A DNA stretch of 64,000 nucleotides, from assembly GCF_000724085.1 (NCBI RefSeq), contig NZ_CCDL010000001.1, positions 1,612,001 through 1,676,000 on the forward strand, written 5' to 3'. Source of the stretch: Oceanobacillus manasiensis. GTDB lineage: Bacteria > Bacillota > Bacilli > Bacillales > Amphibacillaceae. The position numbers were made by a program, and so were the translations under genes. Of this stretch, positions 35,796 through 43,551 are shown one piece after another (position 1 is the stretch's first letter; the number at the start of each line of letters is the position of its first letter). The notes below the pieces were generated by a model, which did no database searches, was not told where the DNA came from, and saw only the letters and a program-made list of their open reading frames with translations.

Positions 35796-36386
35796 CTATT
35801 TTTTCTCGATTGGTAATGCAGTAATGATATAACGATCTGGGGCACTGCCTACAAAAGAGAAGGGATAGCAGGTGGTCAAGGTCAACACTTCATCAGGTGT
35901 AGTAGGCGAAATAATCGTACGATCATCTGCATCCACAACCTTTGTATCTACTATTTCATAGGTGAATTCACCATAAGGAACTTTTACAGTTAAATGGTCC
36001 CCTAGTTCAAGTTCTCCCATACTGCGAAAAACAGTATCCCTGTGACCTGATAATACAATTTGATCATTCTGTCCAGGATAGGCTGTTCCTTTGTAATGGC
36101 CTACACCTTTGGCAAGTTCATCTTCGTCAGTTCCTTCTACGATAGGTAACTCGGCATTAAGCCTTGGGATTTCTAAAATACCAGTAGTTTCACCCATTTC
36201 CGGAAAGAAACTCTTAGCTGTTTCTGCAACCTCTTCCTTTTCCAAAACTTTGCCTTCCTTATCCAGCATAGTGTGCGCCTCAGCGAGACTGTTTTTTTGA
36301 GCTTGGGCCGTATGGAACCACTGATACCCTCCAAAACCGAGTAAAACAATTCCAGCAACAATTAGTAATAGAGAGAGCTTTTTCAT
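35796..36386 (-). CDS. Class D sortase
   Basis: 196 residues from ATG 36386 (GGAGA seven bases upstream). One N-terminal membrane helix is followed by a sortase barrel. The catalytic residues are His in VLSGHRDTVF, Cys in LTLTTCYPFSF and Arg in SAPDRYIITA. The TLTTC pattern with short C-terminus fits class D (B. anthracis SrtC group), whose signal is LPNTA. Exactly LPNTA ends the secreted protein encoded at 39066, so that is the likely substrate. It is divergent from tasA. Confidence 0.9.
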   Translation of the reverse strand: MKKLSLLLIVAGIVLLGFGGYQWFHTAQAQKNSLAEAHTMLDKEGKVLEKEEVAETAKSFFPEMGETTGILEIPRLNAELPIVEGTDEDELAKGVGHYKGTAYPGQNDQIVLSGHRDTVFRSMGELELGDHLTVKVPYGEFTYEIVDTKVVDADDRTIISPTTPDEVLTLTTCYPFSFVGSAPDRYIITALPIEKK

Positions 36387-36825
36387 AGGCAATTCTCCTT
36401 GGGTTCATCATTTACTTCTAGTATATAGAAAGCTTTCTGTTTTTAAAAGATTAGAAAAAGAAAGAAACAATAATTTTACATTTTATTAAGAACAAAATTC
36501 CGGTCAAAAAATTAAAATAGTAAGAAATTTTAAGTAAATGAAAGAAAAGTAGAGTTTATTGTTCTTTATATAGAATTAATGAGCAAATTTGAAGTTTTTC
36601 AAACTGTGAAATATGACCTATACTGCAAGTAATCGTTCGTTATAACAAACGCAATTATAGATAAAAAGAACGAGGATTATACATAGGGAGGGGGATATTC
36701 GCTGTATATGAAGATGATTGAAGTAGTATCTGTTCGTTTGTCAAGGTAATTATCATGTATTTCTTCAGGAAACAGCAGCGTAATGTATCTCACAATATGT
36801 AAAAAATAAGAGGAGGAATTTTATT
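36387..36825. promoter_or_regulatory. Sortase/tasA divergent control region with SinR-type boxes
   Basis: This 440-bp AT-rich region has no gene. GTTCTTT, the SinR box, is at 36561-36567, and its inverse AAAGAAC at 36665-36671. An 18-bp palindrome CGTTcGTTATAACaAACG lies at 36634-36651. SinR represses the tasA operon in B. subtilis through GTTCTYT boxes, and sinR is 3.5 kb away here. The exact promoters are not clear. Ribosome site AGAGGAGG before tasA. Confidence 0.6.
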
Positions 36826-37440
36826 ATGAGCATGAAGAAAAAATTAGGTTTAGGTATTGCATCAGCAGCACTAGGAATTTCATTAGTAGGCGGAGGAACA
36901 TTTGCATACTTTAGTGATACAGCAGAAACAAATGGCACATTTGCTGCAGGTACATTAGATCTTAATGCTAATCCAACTACAATCATTGATGTTGAAAACT
37001 TAAAGCCAGGTGATTGGATGAACCGTTCGTTTACTCTTGGTAATGGGGGCTCACTTGAAATTGCTGAAGTTTTACTAGAAACATCATATGAAGTTATCGA
37101 TGCTGGCAGCAACAATGCTGGAGAAGATTTCGGTGAGCATATCAGAGTTAACTTCTTATGGAATGAAGATAAAGCAGTATTAGGACCATGGTCTCCAGAC
37201 AATGTTGTCTACTATACGACGCTTGCAGAATTGCAGAGTATGTCTCCAGACGCAGTTGCTAATGAAGTCTTTATTCCTTTCTTTGAAGAACGTGGTGGAC
37301 TACAACCAGGCGATTCGGATGAATTACATGTTCAATTTGAATTTGTTGATAGCGGAGAAGATCAAAACAAATTCCAGGGAGATTCTTTAGAACTTAATTG
37401 GAACTTTACTGGACACCAAGGTGAAGGGCAAAGCAGATAA
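36826..37440 (+). CDS. tasA: TasA/CalY-family biofilm matrix fibre protein
   Basis: 204 residues, close to CalY (camelysin) length and shorter than B. subtilis TasA (261). The SipW-type signal peptide MSMKKKLGLGIASAALGISL is followed by the hallmark GGGTFAYFSDTAETNGTFAAGTLDL, where cleavage near Ala-Tyr-Phe is expected. NLKPGDWMNRSFTLGNGGSLE is a conserved family strand. It should assemble into extracellular fibres. First gene of a tasA-tapA-sipW set, an order unlike tapA-sipW-tasA in B. subtilis. Confidence 0.9.
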   Translation: MSMKKKLGLGIASAALGISLVGGGTFAYFSDTAETNGTFAAGTLDLNANPTTIIDVENLKPGDWMNRSFTLGNGGSLEIAEVLLETSYEVIDAGSNNAGEDFGEHIRVNFLWNEDKAVLGPWSPDNVVYYTTLAELQSMSPDAVANEVFIPFFEERGGLQPGDSDELHVQFEFVDSGEDQNKFQGDSLELNWNFTGHQGEGQSR

Positions 37441-37447
37441 GCTTTAA

Positions 37448-37476
37448 AAGAAAGGCGGGATATTCCCGTCTTTCTT
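37448..37476 (+). terminator. Hairpin directly after tasA (probable partial terminator)
   Basis: AGAAAGgCGGG pairs with CCCGtCTTTCT. The tail is TTCCAT rather than a T run, so it probably attenuates or stabilises the tasA mRNA rather than stopping it fully. Confidence 0.55.
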
Positions 37477-37500
37477 CCATACATATTATAAAACAGAGAT

Positions 37501-37549
37501 ATTGCTTTCGTAAGGGTAGCACTTAGATCGCTACGTTTACGAAAGCAAT
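37501..37549 (+). repeat. Large inverted repeat between tasA and tapA
   Basis: ATTGCTTTCGTAA pairs with TTACGAAAGCAAT (13 bp perfect), with an inner GTAGC/GCTAC stem. It ends eleven bases before the tapA ribosome site. No T run follows. Confidence 0.8.
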
Positions 37550-37572
37550 GAATCATGTTGAATGGAGGGAAA

Positions 37573-38436
37573 ATGTTGCGAATGAGTCGGATGCGTAAGT
37601 TTAAAAGGTATAAGCAATTTGTAACACTGTGGAAGGTTACTGCTATTTGTTATATTTCTATCTTTACATTAGGATACCTTGCTTCCGGAACAGGAGCCTA
37701 TTTCGTATCCTCACAGGAAAATGAACAGATAATCCAGGCAGGGACCTGGTGGGATGGTAGTGAACTTGCCTTTATAGGGGATCCGAAAGCGGATGAAACA
37801 TCATGTCCTCAAGTAAATTTATCGGTGGGATTGAAAAATAAAGGTTTTTCCATGACAGAGCCAACTACCTATGAAGTGTTCTTTTCCAAACAGGGCAACC
37901 CAGATAAGAAAGGTGAGAAAGTAGGGTCTGGAGAAATTGTCCCACTTGATCAAAATGAAACGACAACCCTCACTTATACAGCAGAAAAAGAAGGGTTTTA
38001 TATTTTCAAAACATACCAGCATTCACTATATGAAGAAGAAACCGATAAAGCATCAGAGGTCTGGAGTAAAAAAGTAAAGGTGAAGTGTAAAGAGAAAAAA
38101 GTAAAAGAAGAAGAAAAGATTGAAGAGGTAGAAAAGGATCAAGTAGAGGAAGTCCAAACCGAAGAAAATGAACAACAAGAAAGTGCGGAGAACAACAAAG
38201 ACAATAAAGAGCAGAAGACAGTCGAAACAGAGAAAGCACCTGAAGAAGATAGTGAGGTAACACCAGAAACAAAGCAAAACAACGAACAGAATACGGAATC
38301 TTCTAAGCAGGAAGGAAAAGAAGAGCAACAGACTGAGAAGGAAACACAAAGCAAAAAAGCAGAGAAGTCTCAAGAAGATCAGAAAGCTAAAACGCAAGAG
38401 CAGCCACAAGCTACAGAAGAGGAAGAGGGAGAATAA
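37573..38436 (+). CDS. tapA: TapA-like TasA assembly/anchor protein
   Basis: 287 residues from ATG 37573 (TGGAGGG just upstream; TTG 37576 is also possible). The N-terminus KFKRYKQFVTLWKVTAICYISIF, then SGTGAYFVSSQ, is the TapA pattern with a SipW-cleaved signal. A folded domain (about 45-165) has CPQVNLSVGLKNKG and ends in KVKVKCKEKK. It is followed by a 120-residue Glu/Gln/Lys-rich disordered tail, much longer than in B. subtilis. TapA nucleates and anchors TasA fibres. Confidence 0.85.
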   Translation: MLRMSRMRKFKRYKQFVTLWKVTAICYISIFTLGYLASGTGAYFVSSQENEQIIQAGTWWDGSELAFIGDPKADETSCPQVNLSVGLKNKGFSMTEPTTYEVFFSKQGNPDKKGEKVGSGEIVPLDQNETTTLTYTAEKEGFYIFKTYQHSLYEEETDKASEVWSKKVKVKCKEKKVKEEEKIEEVEKDQVEEVQTEENEQQESAENNKDNKEQKTVETEKAPEEDSEVTPETKQNNEQNTESSKQEGKEEQQTEKETQSKKAEKSQEDQKAKTQEQPQATEEEEGE

Positions 38437-38438
38437 AC

Positions 38439-39029
38439 ATGTCATTTAAAAAAATAAAAAAGTGGGTTAGCGCGCTTACCACTTATCTACTATTTGCTGT
38501 ACTCATTGTCCTGGCAGTCGTTGTTGTTACCTCCAAAGCTTCTGGAGGGGAACCAGAGATCGCTGGGTACCAGTTGAAAACAGTTCTGTCTGGCTCGATG
38601 GAACCAGGGATCCAAACAGGCTCTCTGATCGCAGTAAAGCCTGACGGAGATATGAAGCGATTTAAAGATGGAGATGTCATCACGTTTATGGATGCGGAAG
38701 AAAAACTCATTACTCACCGTATCACCGAAGTTGTCACAAGTGGTGAGCAAGTGATGTACCGCACGAAAGGTGATAATAATAATGCAGTGGATCTTGAACC
38801 AGTACTATCTGATAATGTTGTAGCGGAATATACAGGGTTTACCATCCCCTACCTAGGATACCTGGTCAACTTTGCTCAGTCGAAAAACGGTGCCTTTTTA
38901 TTGCTCATACCAGGAATTATGCTTCTCTTCTATTCTGGCATTACGATATGGAGAACGTTAGCAGAAATAGAGAAGCAAAATAAAAAGAACAATGAAAAAC
39001 TGGAAGAGAGCCAATCGCTCTCTTCCTAA
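38439..39029 (+). CDS. sipW: Signal peptidase I of the SipW (ER) type
   Basis: 196 residues. Helix near 12-32, catalytic Ser in LSGSMEPGI, His in ITHRIT in place of the usual lysine, Asp in TKGDNN, then a C-terminal helix (FLLLIPGIMLLFYSGITIW). The Ser-His-Asp arrangement is that of SipW/ER signal peptidases, which process TasA and TapA. Two bases after tapA, so translationally coupled. Confidence 0.94.
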   Translation: MSFKKIKKWVSALTTYLLFAVLIVLAVVVVTSKASGGEPEIAGYQLKTVLSGSMEPGIQTGSLIAVKPDGDMKRFKDGDVITFMDAEEKLITHRITEVVTSGEQVMYRTKGDNNNAVDLEPVLSDNVVAEYTGFTIPYLGYLVNFAQSKNGAFLLLIPGIMLLFYSGITIWRTLAEIEKQNKKNNEKLEESQSLSS

Positions 39030-39065
39030 TAGAAAGCGAAATTCTGATCATAGGGGGTGGATTCC

Positions 39066-39737
39066 ATGAATAAACGGTTTTTCATTTCAAGTCTTATCGT
39101 ATTGCTATGTGCCTTTGTTCCTTTAGGATACGTTTCTGCAGATGATGCTTCAAACACTTCAGAGGAGTTAGATATAAAACTGTCACCAAATGACTACTTG
39201 TTTCAGGTTCAAAATATGAAGCCAGGTGACTGGGCCCCGCGGAATCTTATCGTTTCGAACAATGGTAGACAGCATTTCGACTATCAGATAGAGCTTCGAA
39301 ATACACAGGATGAGGAAAAGCTCTTTAATGAATTAATTATCGAGGTAATGGACGGGGATGAAATACTTTATAAAGGGAATCTACCAAACTTTGAAATTCA
39401 GGAAAGAAATCTTGCATCAGGTAAGCAGGAGGAACTTAAATTTACCGTTTTTTTCCCGGAACACTTGGGTAATGAATTTCAAGGATTAGCGACAGAATTT
39501 ATTCTCATCGTAACAGCAGAAGGGAAAGAACAACAGGACGTAATTAGTGTGGGTGGCAATATTAGTAATGGAGATGGAAATGGAAGTGGAGCTACGTCAG
39601 ATAAAAACGGAGCAGCGTTACCTAATACAGCAACAAGTATATTTACCCTTCTTCTTATTGGAACGATCCTCTTATCTGTCGGGGCTGGAATTCTCCTCAT
39701 ACGGAAGGCACAAACAATAAAAGATCAACGCATTTAA
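39066..39737 (+). CDS. TasA-like wall-anchored protein with LPNTA sorting signal
   Basis: 223 residues from ATG 39066 (AGGGGGTGG upstream). Signal peptide MNKRFFISSLIVLLCAFVPL to about Ala27. The body has FQVQNMKPGDWAPRNLIVSN, clearly like the TasA/CalY strand NLKPGDWMNRSF. A Gly/Asn-rich linker follows, then LPNTATS, a membrane helix and KAQTIKDQRI. LPNTA is the class D sortase signal. A matrix-type protein covalently attached to the wall in the same cluster as tasA could anchor the fibres; this role is inference. Confidence 0.85.
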   Translation: MNKRFFISSLIVLLCAFVPLGYVSADDASNTSEELDIKLSPNDYLFQVQNMKPGDWAPRNLIVSNNGRQHFDYQIELRNTQDEEKLFNELIIEVMDGDEILYKGNLPNFEIQERNLASGKQEELKFTVFFPEHLGNEFQGLATEFILIVTAEGKEQQDVISVGGNISNGDGNGSGATSDKNGAALPNTATSIFTLLLIGTILLSVGAGILLIRKAQTIKDQRI

Positions 39738-39894
39738 AAAAATTCCATATCCTTCGACAAAACAGGTGTAATTGAATTTCTTTCTCTTACAAAACTAGTT
39801 GAAATAAGACAAAAGAACCTACGCAAATAGTCGCAGCTTTATAGTATCATATCACTAGGCACTTCTAATTGGTATCTAATTTAAATTTTCCTCA
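39738..39894. promoter_or_regulatory. Upstream region of sinI with a SinR-type box
   Basis: AAAGAAC (inverse of GTTCTTT) at 39812-39818 and AT-rich promoter-like TATAGT/TATCAT at 39840-39850. No terminator is visible after the LPNTA gene, so some read-through is possible. Confidence 0.45.
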
Positions 39895-39973
39895 GAAAAA
39901 GGCATACTCTTCGAAAGGCGGGGGCGCAAAACCACAGGTCTAAGGCATGTGCTAAGATGGCTGGGTTATCTGG
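39895..39973 (+). ncRNA. GEMM (c-di-GMP-I type) riboswitch upstream of sinI
   Basis: In order: AAAAAGGCATACTCTTCGAAAG, GCGGGGGCGCAAAACCACAGG, TCTAAGG, and a second stem ending GATGGCTGGGTTATC. These match the GEMM-I core, with GGCATAC in place of GGCAAACC. The 3' edge is 24 nt before the sinI start, close enough to control ribosome access to GGGGGAT. Ligand specificity is not tested; c-di-GMP is the default for this class, though GEMM variants binding cGAMP exist. Confidence 0.8.
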
Positions 39974-39996
39974 AAATAATGATGGGGGATAGGGAT

Positions 39997-40131
39997 ATGG
40001 AAAAAATAGTGGAGCAAGTTTCATTAGATGGTGAATGGGTTGAATTAATTAAACGGGCAAAAAATTTAGGAATGACAACAGAGGAAATCCGCCAATTTCT
40101 ACAACAGTCGGAATCAGTACATAATGCATGA
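39997..40131 (+). CDS. sinI: SinI-type anti-repressor (44 residues)
   Basis: ATG 39997 with GGGGGAT upstream. LDGEWVELIKRAKNLGMTTEEIRQFL is the SinI motif that pairs with the C-terminal helices of SinR. The protein is shorter than the 57-residue B. subtilis SinI because it lacks the C-terminal tail. A longer frame from 39949 would run through the riboswitch and is rejected. Confidence 0.88.
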   Translation: MEKIVEQVSLDGEWVELIKRAKNLGMTTEEIRQFLQQSESVHNA

Positions 40132-40173
40132 ATTTAATTGTACTTTATATAGAACTCCTCACCCACTTTATGA

Positions 40174-40179
40174 TATAAT
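40174..40179 (+). promoter_or_regulatory. Extended -10 promoter of sinR
   Basis: TGATATAAT: perfect TATAAT preceded by TG, 24 bases before the sinR start. It gives sinR its own constitutive expression apart from sinI, as in B. subtilis. Confidence 0.65.
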
Positions 40180-40202
40180 TCGCTTTGAAAGAAGGTGAGG
40201 AC

Positions 40203-40532
40203 TTGATCGGTGAAAAAATCAAGCAACTTCGAAATGAAAAAAAGATGTCTATCTCTGAACTAGCTGAACGAGCAGGGGTGGCTAAGTCATACCTGAGTTC
40301 AATTGAGCGGAACCTACAGACAAATCCATCGATCCAGTTTATTGAAAAAATAAGCACCGTTCTTGGTACGACGGTAAATGATCTCTTACGGGAAGAAAAC
40401 ATAACCGATCCTGAGGATTTAGATGACGAATGGTTAAGAATCGTACAGGAAGCAATGGAGTCTGGTGTCTCAAAAGAACAATTTAAAGAATACCTTGAGT
40501 TTAACAAATGGCGTAGCAATAAAGGTAGATGA
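40203..40532 (+). CDS. sinR: Biofilm master repressor SinR
   Basis: 109 residues from TTG 40203, so that the protein starts MIGEKIKQLRNEKKM like B. subtilis SinR; AAGGTGAGG stands just before. HTH (SISELAERAGVAKSYLSSIE, then RNLQTNPSIQF) is almost identical to SinR. The C-terminal dimer/SinI-binding part is DEWLRIVQEAMESGVSKEQFKEYLEFNKWR. It represses matrix genes such as tasA. Confidence 0.95.
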   Translation: MIGEKIKQLRNEKKMSISELAERAGVAKSYLSSIERNLQTNPSIQFIEKISTVLGTTVNDLLREENITDPEDLDDEWLRIVQEAMESGVSKEQFKEYLEFNKWRSNKGR

Positions 40533-40546
40533 GATGACTCTCTCGA

Positions 40547-40577
40547 AAACCGTTGCAGTGATGCACGGTTTTTTGTT
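40547..40577 (+). terminator. Terminator of sinR
   Basis: AAAACCGTTGCA pairs with TGCACGGTTTT, followed by TTGTTT. Confidence 0.8.
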
Positions 40578-40600
40578 TGGTCTTTTTCAAACGGGGGTAT
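40575..40600 (+). promoter_or_regulatory. Candidate sigma-B promoter of the VanZ-like gene
   Basis: GTTTGG at 40575-40580, 14 bases, GGGTAT at 40595-40600. The -10 matches the general-stress consensus exactly and the -35 in four bases. It lies about 115 bases before the start. Confidence 0.5.
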
Positions 40601-40718
40601 TGTCGATAGGGATTTTTAAGGTTATCTTATTAAAAGGATAGTTTTTAACTTCTGCAAATTGGTTAAACAAGCAATTATTTCATATAACTCCATAATAATT
40701 GGAACAGGGAGCACAATC

Positions 40719-41210
40719 ATGAAAAAACACATTTTTTGGCTTTTGCCCGTATGCTGGATGGGGGTCATTTTTTATTCTTCACATCAGCCCTATGAAAACC
40801 AGGATGTTAAGCCATTCTTAAATACTATAATAGACTTATCTTTTCTTGAGCCTTATCTTAATTGGATAGCCTTTACTTATCATAATAGTGTAGTGAGTGT
40901 GGAAAGTTTAGGTGTTGCAGGATTTATTGAATTTTTCATACGTAAAGGTGCACACGTATCTGTCTTTTTAATACTCTGTTTGCTATTTTATTTGGCTTTT
41001 AGAAAATCTAGTACACTAAAATCTAGTAAAATTCTTGGTTTTTCTTTTCTGCTAACGGTAATATATGCCATTACAGATGAAGTGCATCAAGGATTTACAC
41101 CAAATAGAACACCTTATGCAGGAGATGTAATCCTGGATAGTTTTGGGGCACTATTGGCTATAGGGCTTCTAGCATTATTTAATAGAAGAAAAGCAAGAAG
41201 ACCTCATTAA
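40719..41210 (+). CDS. VanZ-like family membrane protein
   Basis: 163 residues from ATG 40719 (AGGGAG upstream). Four helices; WMGVIFYSSHQP, RKGAHVSVFLILCLLFY and AITDEVHQGFTPNRTPYAGDVILDSFGA are the VanZ signature. VanZ relatives alter cell-wall drug sensitivity in some hosts, but most bacterial copies are uncharacterised. Monocistronic, perhaps stress-induced. Confidence 0.9.
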   Translation: MKKHIFWLLPVCWMGVIFYSSHQPYENQDVKPFLNTIIDLSFLEPYLNWIAFTYHNSVVSVESLGVAGFIEFFIRKGAHVSVFLILCLLFYLAFRKSSTLKSSKILGFSFLLTVIYAITDEVHQGFTPNRTPYAGDVILDSFGALLAIGLLALFNRRKARRPH

Positions 41211-41352
41211 AACCACATCAACGTACGAATAAGGTAATAAATCTAAAGTTTTTGTAAAAATTGATGCTTTGCGACATAATTCGACAGCGTTTTCGTTATC
41301 CGTATGCTACGATTCAACAAGTATGACAAATTCAAAAGGGCGGGAATAGAAC

Positions 41353-41523
41353 ATGGTTGAGCAAGAAAAGTTTAAACTGATGTTAAGTAAAGTAATTCAT
41401 GAGACAGAAAATCATCATATAAAATCCTCTCAAGAAATGATCCAGACGCTAATAAATGAACTTACACACGAAACACTAATTCCAAATGCAAGTGCACCAC
41501 AATCTGGATTGAAAAGTAAATAA
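41353..41523 (+). CDS. Small hypothetical protein (56 residues)
   Basis: ATG 41353 preceded by AGGGCGGG, stop TAA 41521, then a terminator. The peptide starts MVEQEKFKLMLSKVIHETEN; it is mostly helical, charged and without Cys. The ribosome site, discrete size and own terminator support a real gene. Not recognised. Confidence 0.6.
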   Translation: MVEQEKFKLMLSKVIHETENHHIKSSQEMIQTLINELTHETLIPNASAPQSGLKSK

Positions 41524-41535
41524 TGGATTCCCTTT

Positions 41536-41565
41536 ACTGCATTTAGTGAAATGCAGTTTTTTCTT
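41536..41565 (+). terminator. Terminator of the 56-residue ORF
   Basis: ACTGCATTT and AAATGCAGT pair around AGTG, followed by TTTTTC. Confidence 0.88.
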
Positions 41566-41622
41566 TCTACAAAACCTTATGAAAAATGGTATGATATAGG
41601 TAGAGTAAAGGAGGGGAAATGA

Positions 41623-42786
41623 TTGCAAACAAAATCAATTTACATAAAAAATGTTAGTGTTTTTTCAGAAAATACACTTCTCGAAGATAGCGCACTTTTT
41701 ATAGAAGATGGGAAGATCGCTAAGATTGGAAAATTAGAGTCCCTTCCTGAAGAAGTATATATTTTGGATGGAAAAGGAAAAATAGTGATTCCTGGATTTA
41801 TTGATGGACATATTCATGGTGCTAATGGAGCAGATGTAATGGATGCCAGTGATGCAGCACTTGACAGTATAGCATCAGTTCTACCAAGAGAAGGTACCAC
41901 CAGCTTTCTTGCAACAACGATAACGCAAGCACCAGAAAATATTGAAAAAGCACTACAGGCAATAGCTTCTTATCATAATAAACCGGGACAAGCTGAGGTG
42001 ATTGGCGTTCACCTGGAAGGGCCGTTTATCGAAAAGGCCAAGGCAGGAGCACAGCCTCATAAATATATAAGCGAGCCTAACATTGACCTGTTTGAAAAGT
42101 GGCAGCAACTATCGGGAAACAAAATTAGGACTATCACGATGGCTCCAGAACACGATCCAGAGGGAACATTTATTAAGCACTTATATGATCGAGGTATAAA
42201 TGTATCAGCAGGCCATACAGACTCAAATTTTTCAGATATGAAACAAGCAGTATCCCATGGTGTTAGACAGGTTACGCATTTATGTAATGCCATGACTGGC
42301 TTACATCATCGGGATATTGGGACTGTGGGAGCTGCCTTTATGCTCCAAGACTTAAGAGCAGAGTTGATTGCGGATGGTATTCATGTGAGTGAGGAAATGC
42401 TGAAATTGATATATCAAACAATGGGGAGTAAACGACTGTTGCTTATTACCGATTCTATGCGCGCTAAATGCTTGCAAAAGGGTCAATATGAGCTTGGAGG
42501 TCAACCTGTTGAGGTAACAGAAGACCGTGCAGTTCTAGAAGATGGAACCTTGGCAGGCAGTATCCTTAAAATGCGTGATGGCGTAAAACGAATGCTAGAT
42601 CTAAATGGGGTAACTCTACGGGATGTAATTGAAATGGCTTCTGTAAACCCAGCAAAACAGCTTGGCATTTATGAACGTAAGGGTAGTATAACAGTAGGAA
42701 AGGATGCTGACCTGTTGTTAGTTGATCGCGAGCTTCAAATCGCTTCAACTATTTGTCGCGGGGAAGTAGCGTTTAGGGAGGAATAA
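41623..42786 (+). CDS. nagA: N-acetylglucosamine-6-phosphate deacetylase
   Basis: 387 residues. Amidohydrolase barrel with IDGHIHGANGADVMD, VIGVHLEGPF (metal Glu), SAGHTDSNF and THLCNAMTGLHHRD metal/substrate His residues. The catalytic Asp is in LLLITDSMRAK. It removes acetate from GlcNAc-6-P in amino-sugar and wall recycling. TTG start, GGAGGGG six bases upstream. nagB follows after three bases. Confidence 0.95.
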   Translation: MQTKSIYIKNVSVFSENTLLEDSALFIEDGKIAKIGKLESLPEEVYILDGKGKIVIPGFIDGHIHGANGADVMDASDAALDSIASVLPREGTTSFLATTITQAPENIEKALQAIASYHNKPGQAEVIGVHLEGPFIEKAKAGAQPHKYISEPNIDLFEKWQQLSGNKIRTITMAPEHDPEGTFIKHLYDRGINVSAGHTDSNFSDMKQAVSHGVRQVTHLCNAMTGLHHRDIGTVGAAFMLQDLRAELIADGIHVSEEMLKLIYQTMGSKRLLLITDSMRAKCLQKGQYELGGQPVEVTEDRAVLEDGTLAGSILKMRDGVKRMLDLNGVTLRDVIEMASVNPAKQLGIYERKGSITVGKDADLLLVDRELQIASTICRGEVAFREE

Positions 42787-42789
42787 TAG

Positions 42790-43515
42790 ATGCAATTAAA
42801 AACAGTAGAAAATTACCAGGATATGAGCATGGTTGCATGTTCTATTATTATGGAAAAAGTAAAACAACTGGAAAGTCCTGTGCTTGGCTTAGCCACAGGT
42901 TCTACACCAGAAGGATTATATAAACAATTGATCGAGCAGTATAAACAAGATAACGTCTCGTTCCAAAATGTGAAGACGTTTAATTTAGATGAATATGTTG
43001 GATTAACGAAACAAAATAAACAAAGCTACGATTACTATATGCGCGAGAATTTGTTTAGCCATATTGACATTGATTTAGCAAACACCTATTTGCCTAATGG
43101 CGCTTCAGCAGACTTGGATCAAGAGTGCATTGATTATGAAGCTAGAATTAAACAGGCAGGCGGGATCGATATACAGGTATTAGGAATCGGATTAAATGGC
43201 CATATCGGCTTTAATGAACCAGGAACTAATTTTTCAAGCAGGACCCATATAATCGATTTGGCAGAATCTACAAGAACAGCAAATGCTCGCTTCTTTGATA
43301 GCTTGGAGGAAGTTCCAGAACAGGCCATCACCATGGGGGTTGACACAATAATGGATAGTAAGGAAATTCTTCTGCTTGTATCAGGAGAGAAAAAGGCAGA
43401 AGCAGTATCCAGAATGCTAGAAGGGGAAATCTCTGAAGAATTCCCAGCATCAATCCTGCAAAAGCATCCACATGTTACCGTCGTTGGTGATAAGGCTGCC
43501 TTGTCCTTATTATAG
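42790..43515 (+). CDS. nagB: Glucosamine-6-phosphate deaminase
   Basis: 241 residues. GLATGSTPEGLY phosphate loop, FNLDEYVGL (catalytic Asp) and GIGLNGHIGFNEPG (catalytic His). It turns GlcN-6-P to fructose-6-P and ammonia, following NagA. Unlike B. subtilis, no nagR regulator gene follows. Confidence 0.95.
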   Translation: MQLKTVENYQDMSMVACSIIMEKVKQLESPVLGLATGSTPEGLYKQLIEQYKQDNVSFQNVKTFNLDEYVGLTKQNKQSYDYYMRENLFSHIDIDLANTYLPNGASADLDQECIDYEARIKQAGGIDIQVLGIGLNGHIGFNEPGTNFSSRTHIIDLAESTRTANARFFDSLEEVPEQAITMGVDTIMDSKEILLLVSGEKKAEAVSRMLEGEISEEFPASILQKHPHVTVVGDKAALSLL

Positions 43516-43551
43516 ACATTACAGAAATCTGATTATGGAGATAGTTGTTCG

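Noticed and set aside
38053-38445. Long minus-strand open frames opposite tapA
   Set aside because: They arise because the Glu/Lys-rich tail of TapA reads as Phe/Leu-rich on the other strand; no ribosome site.
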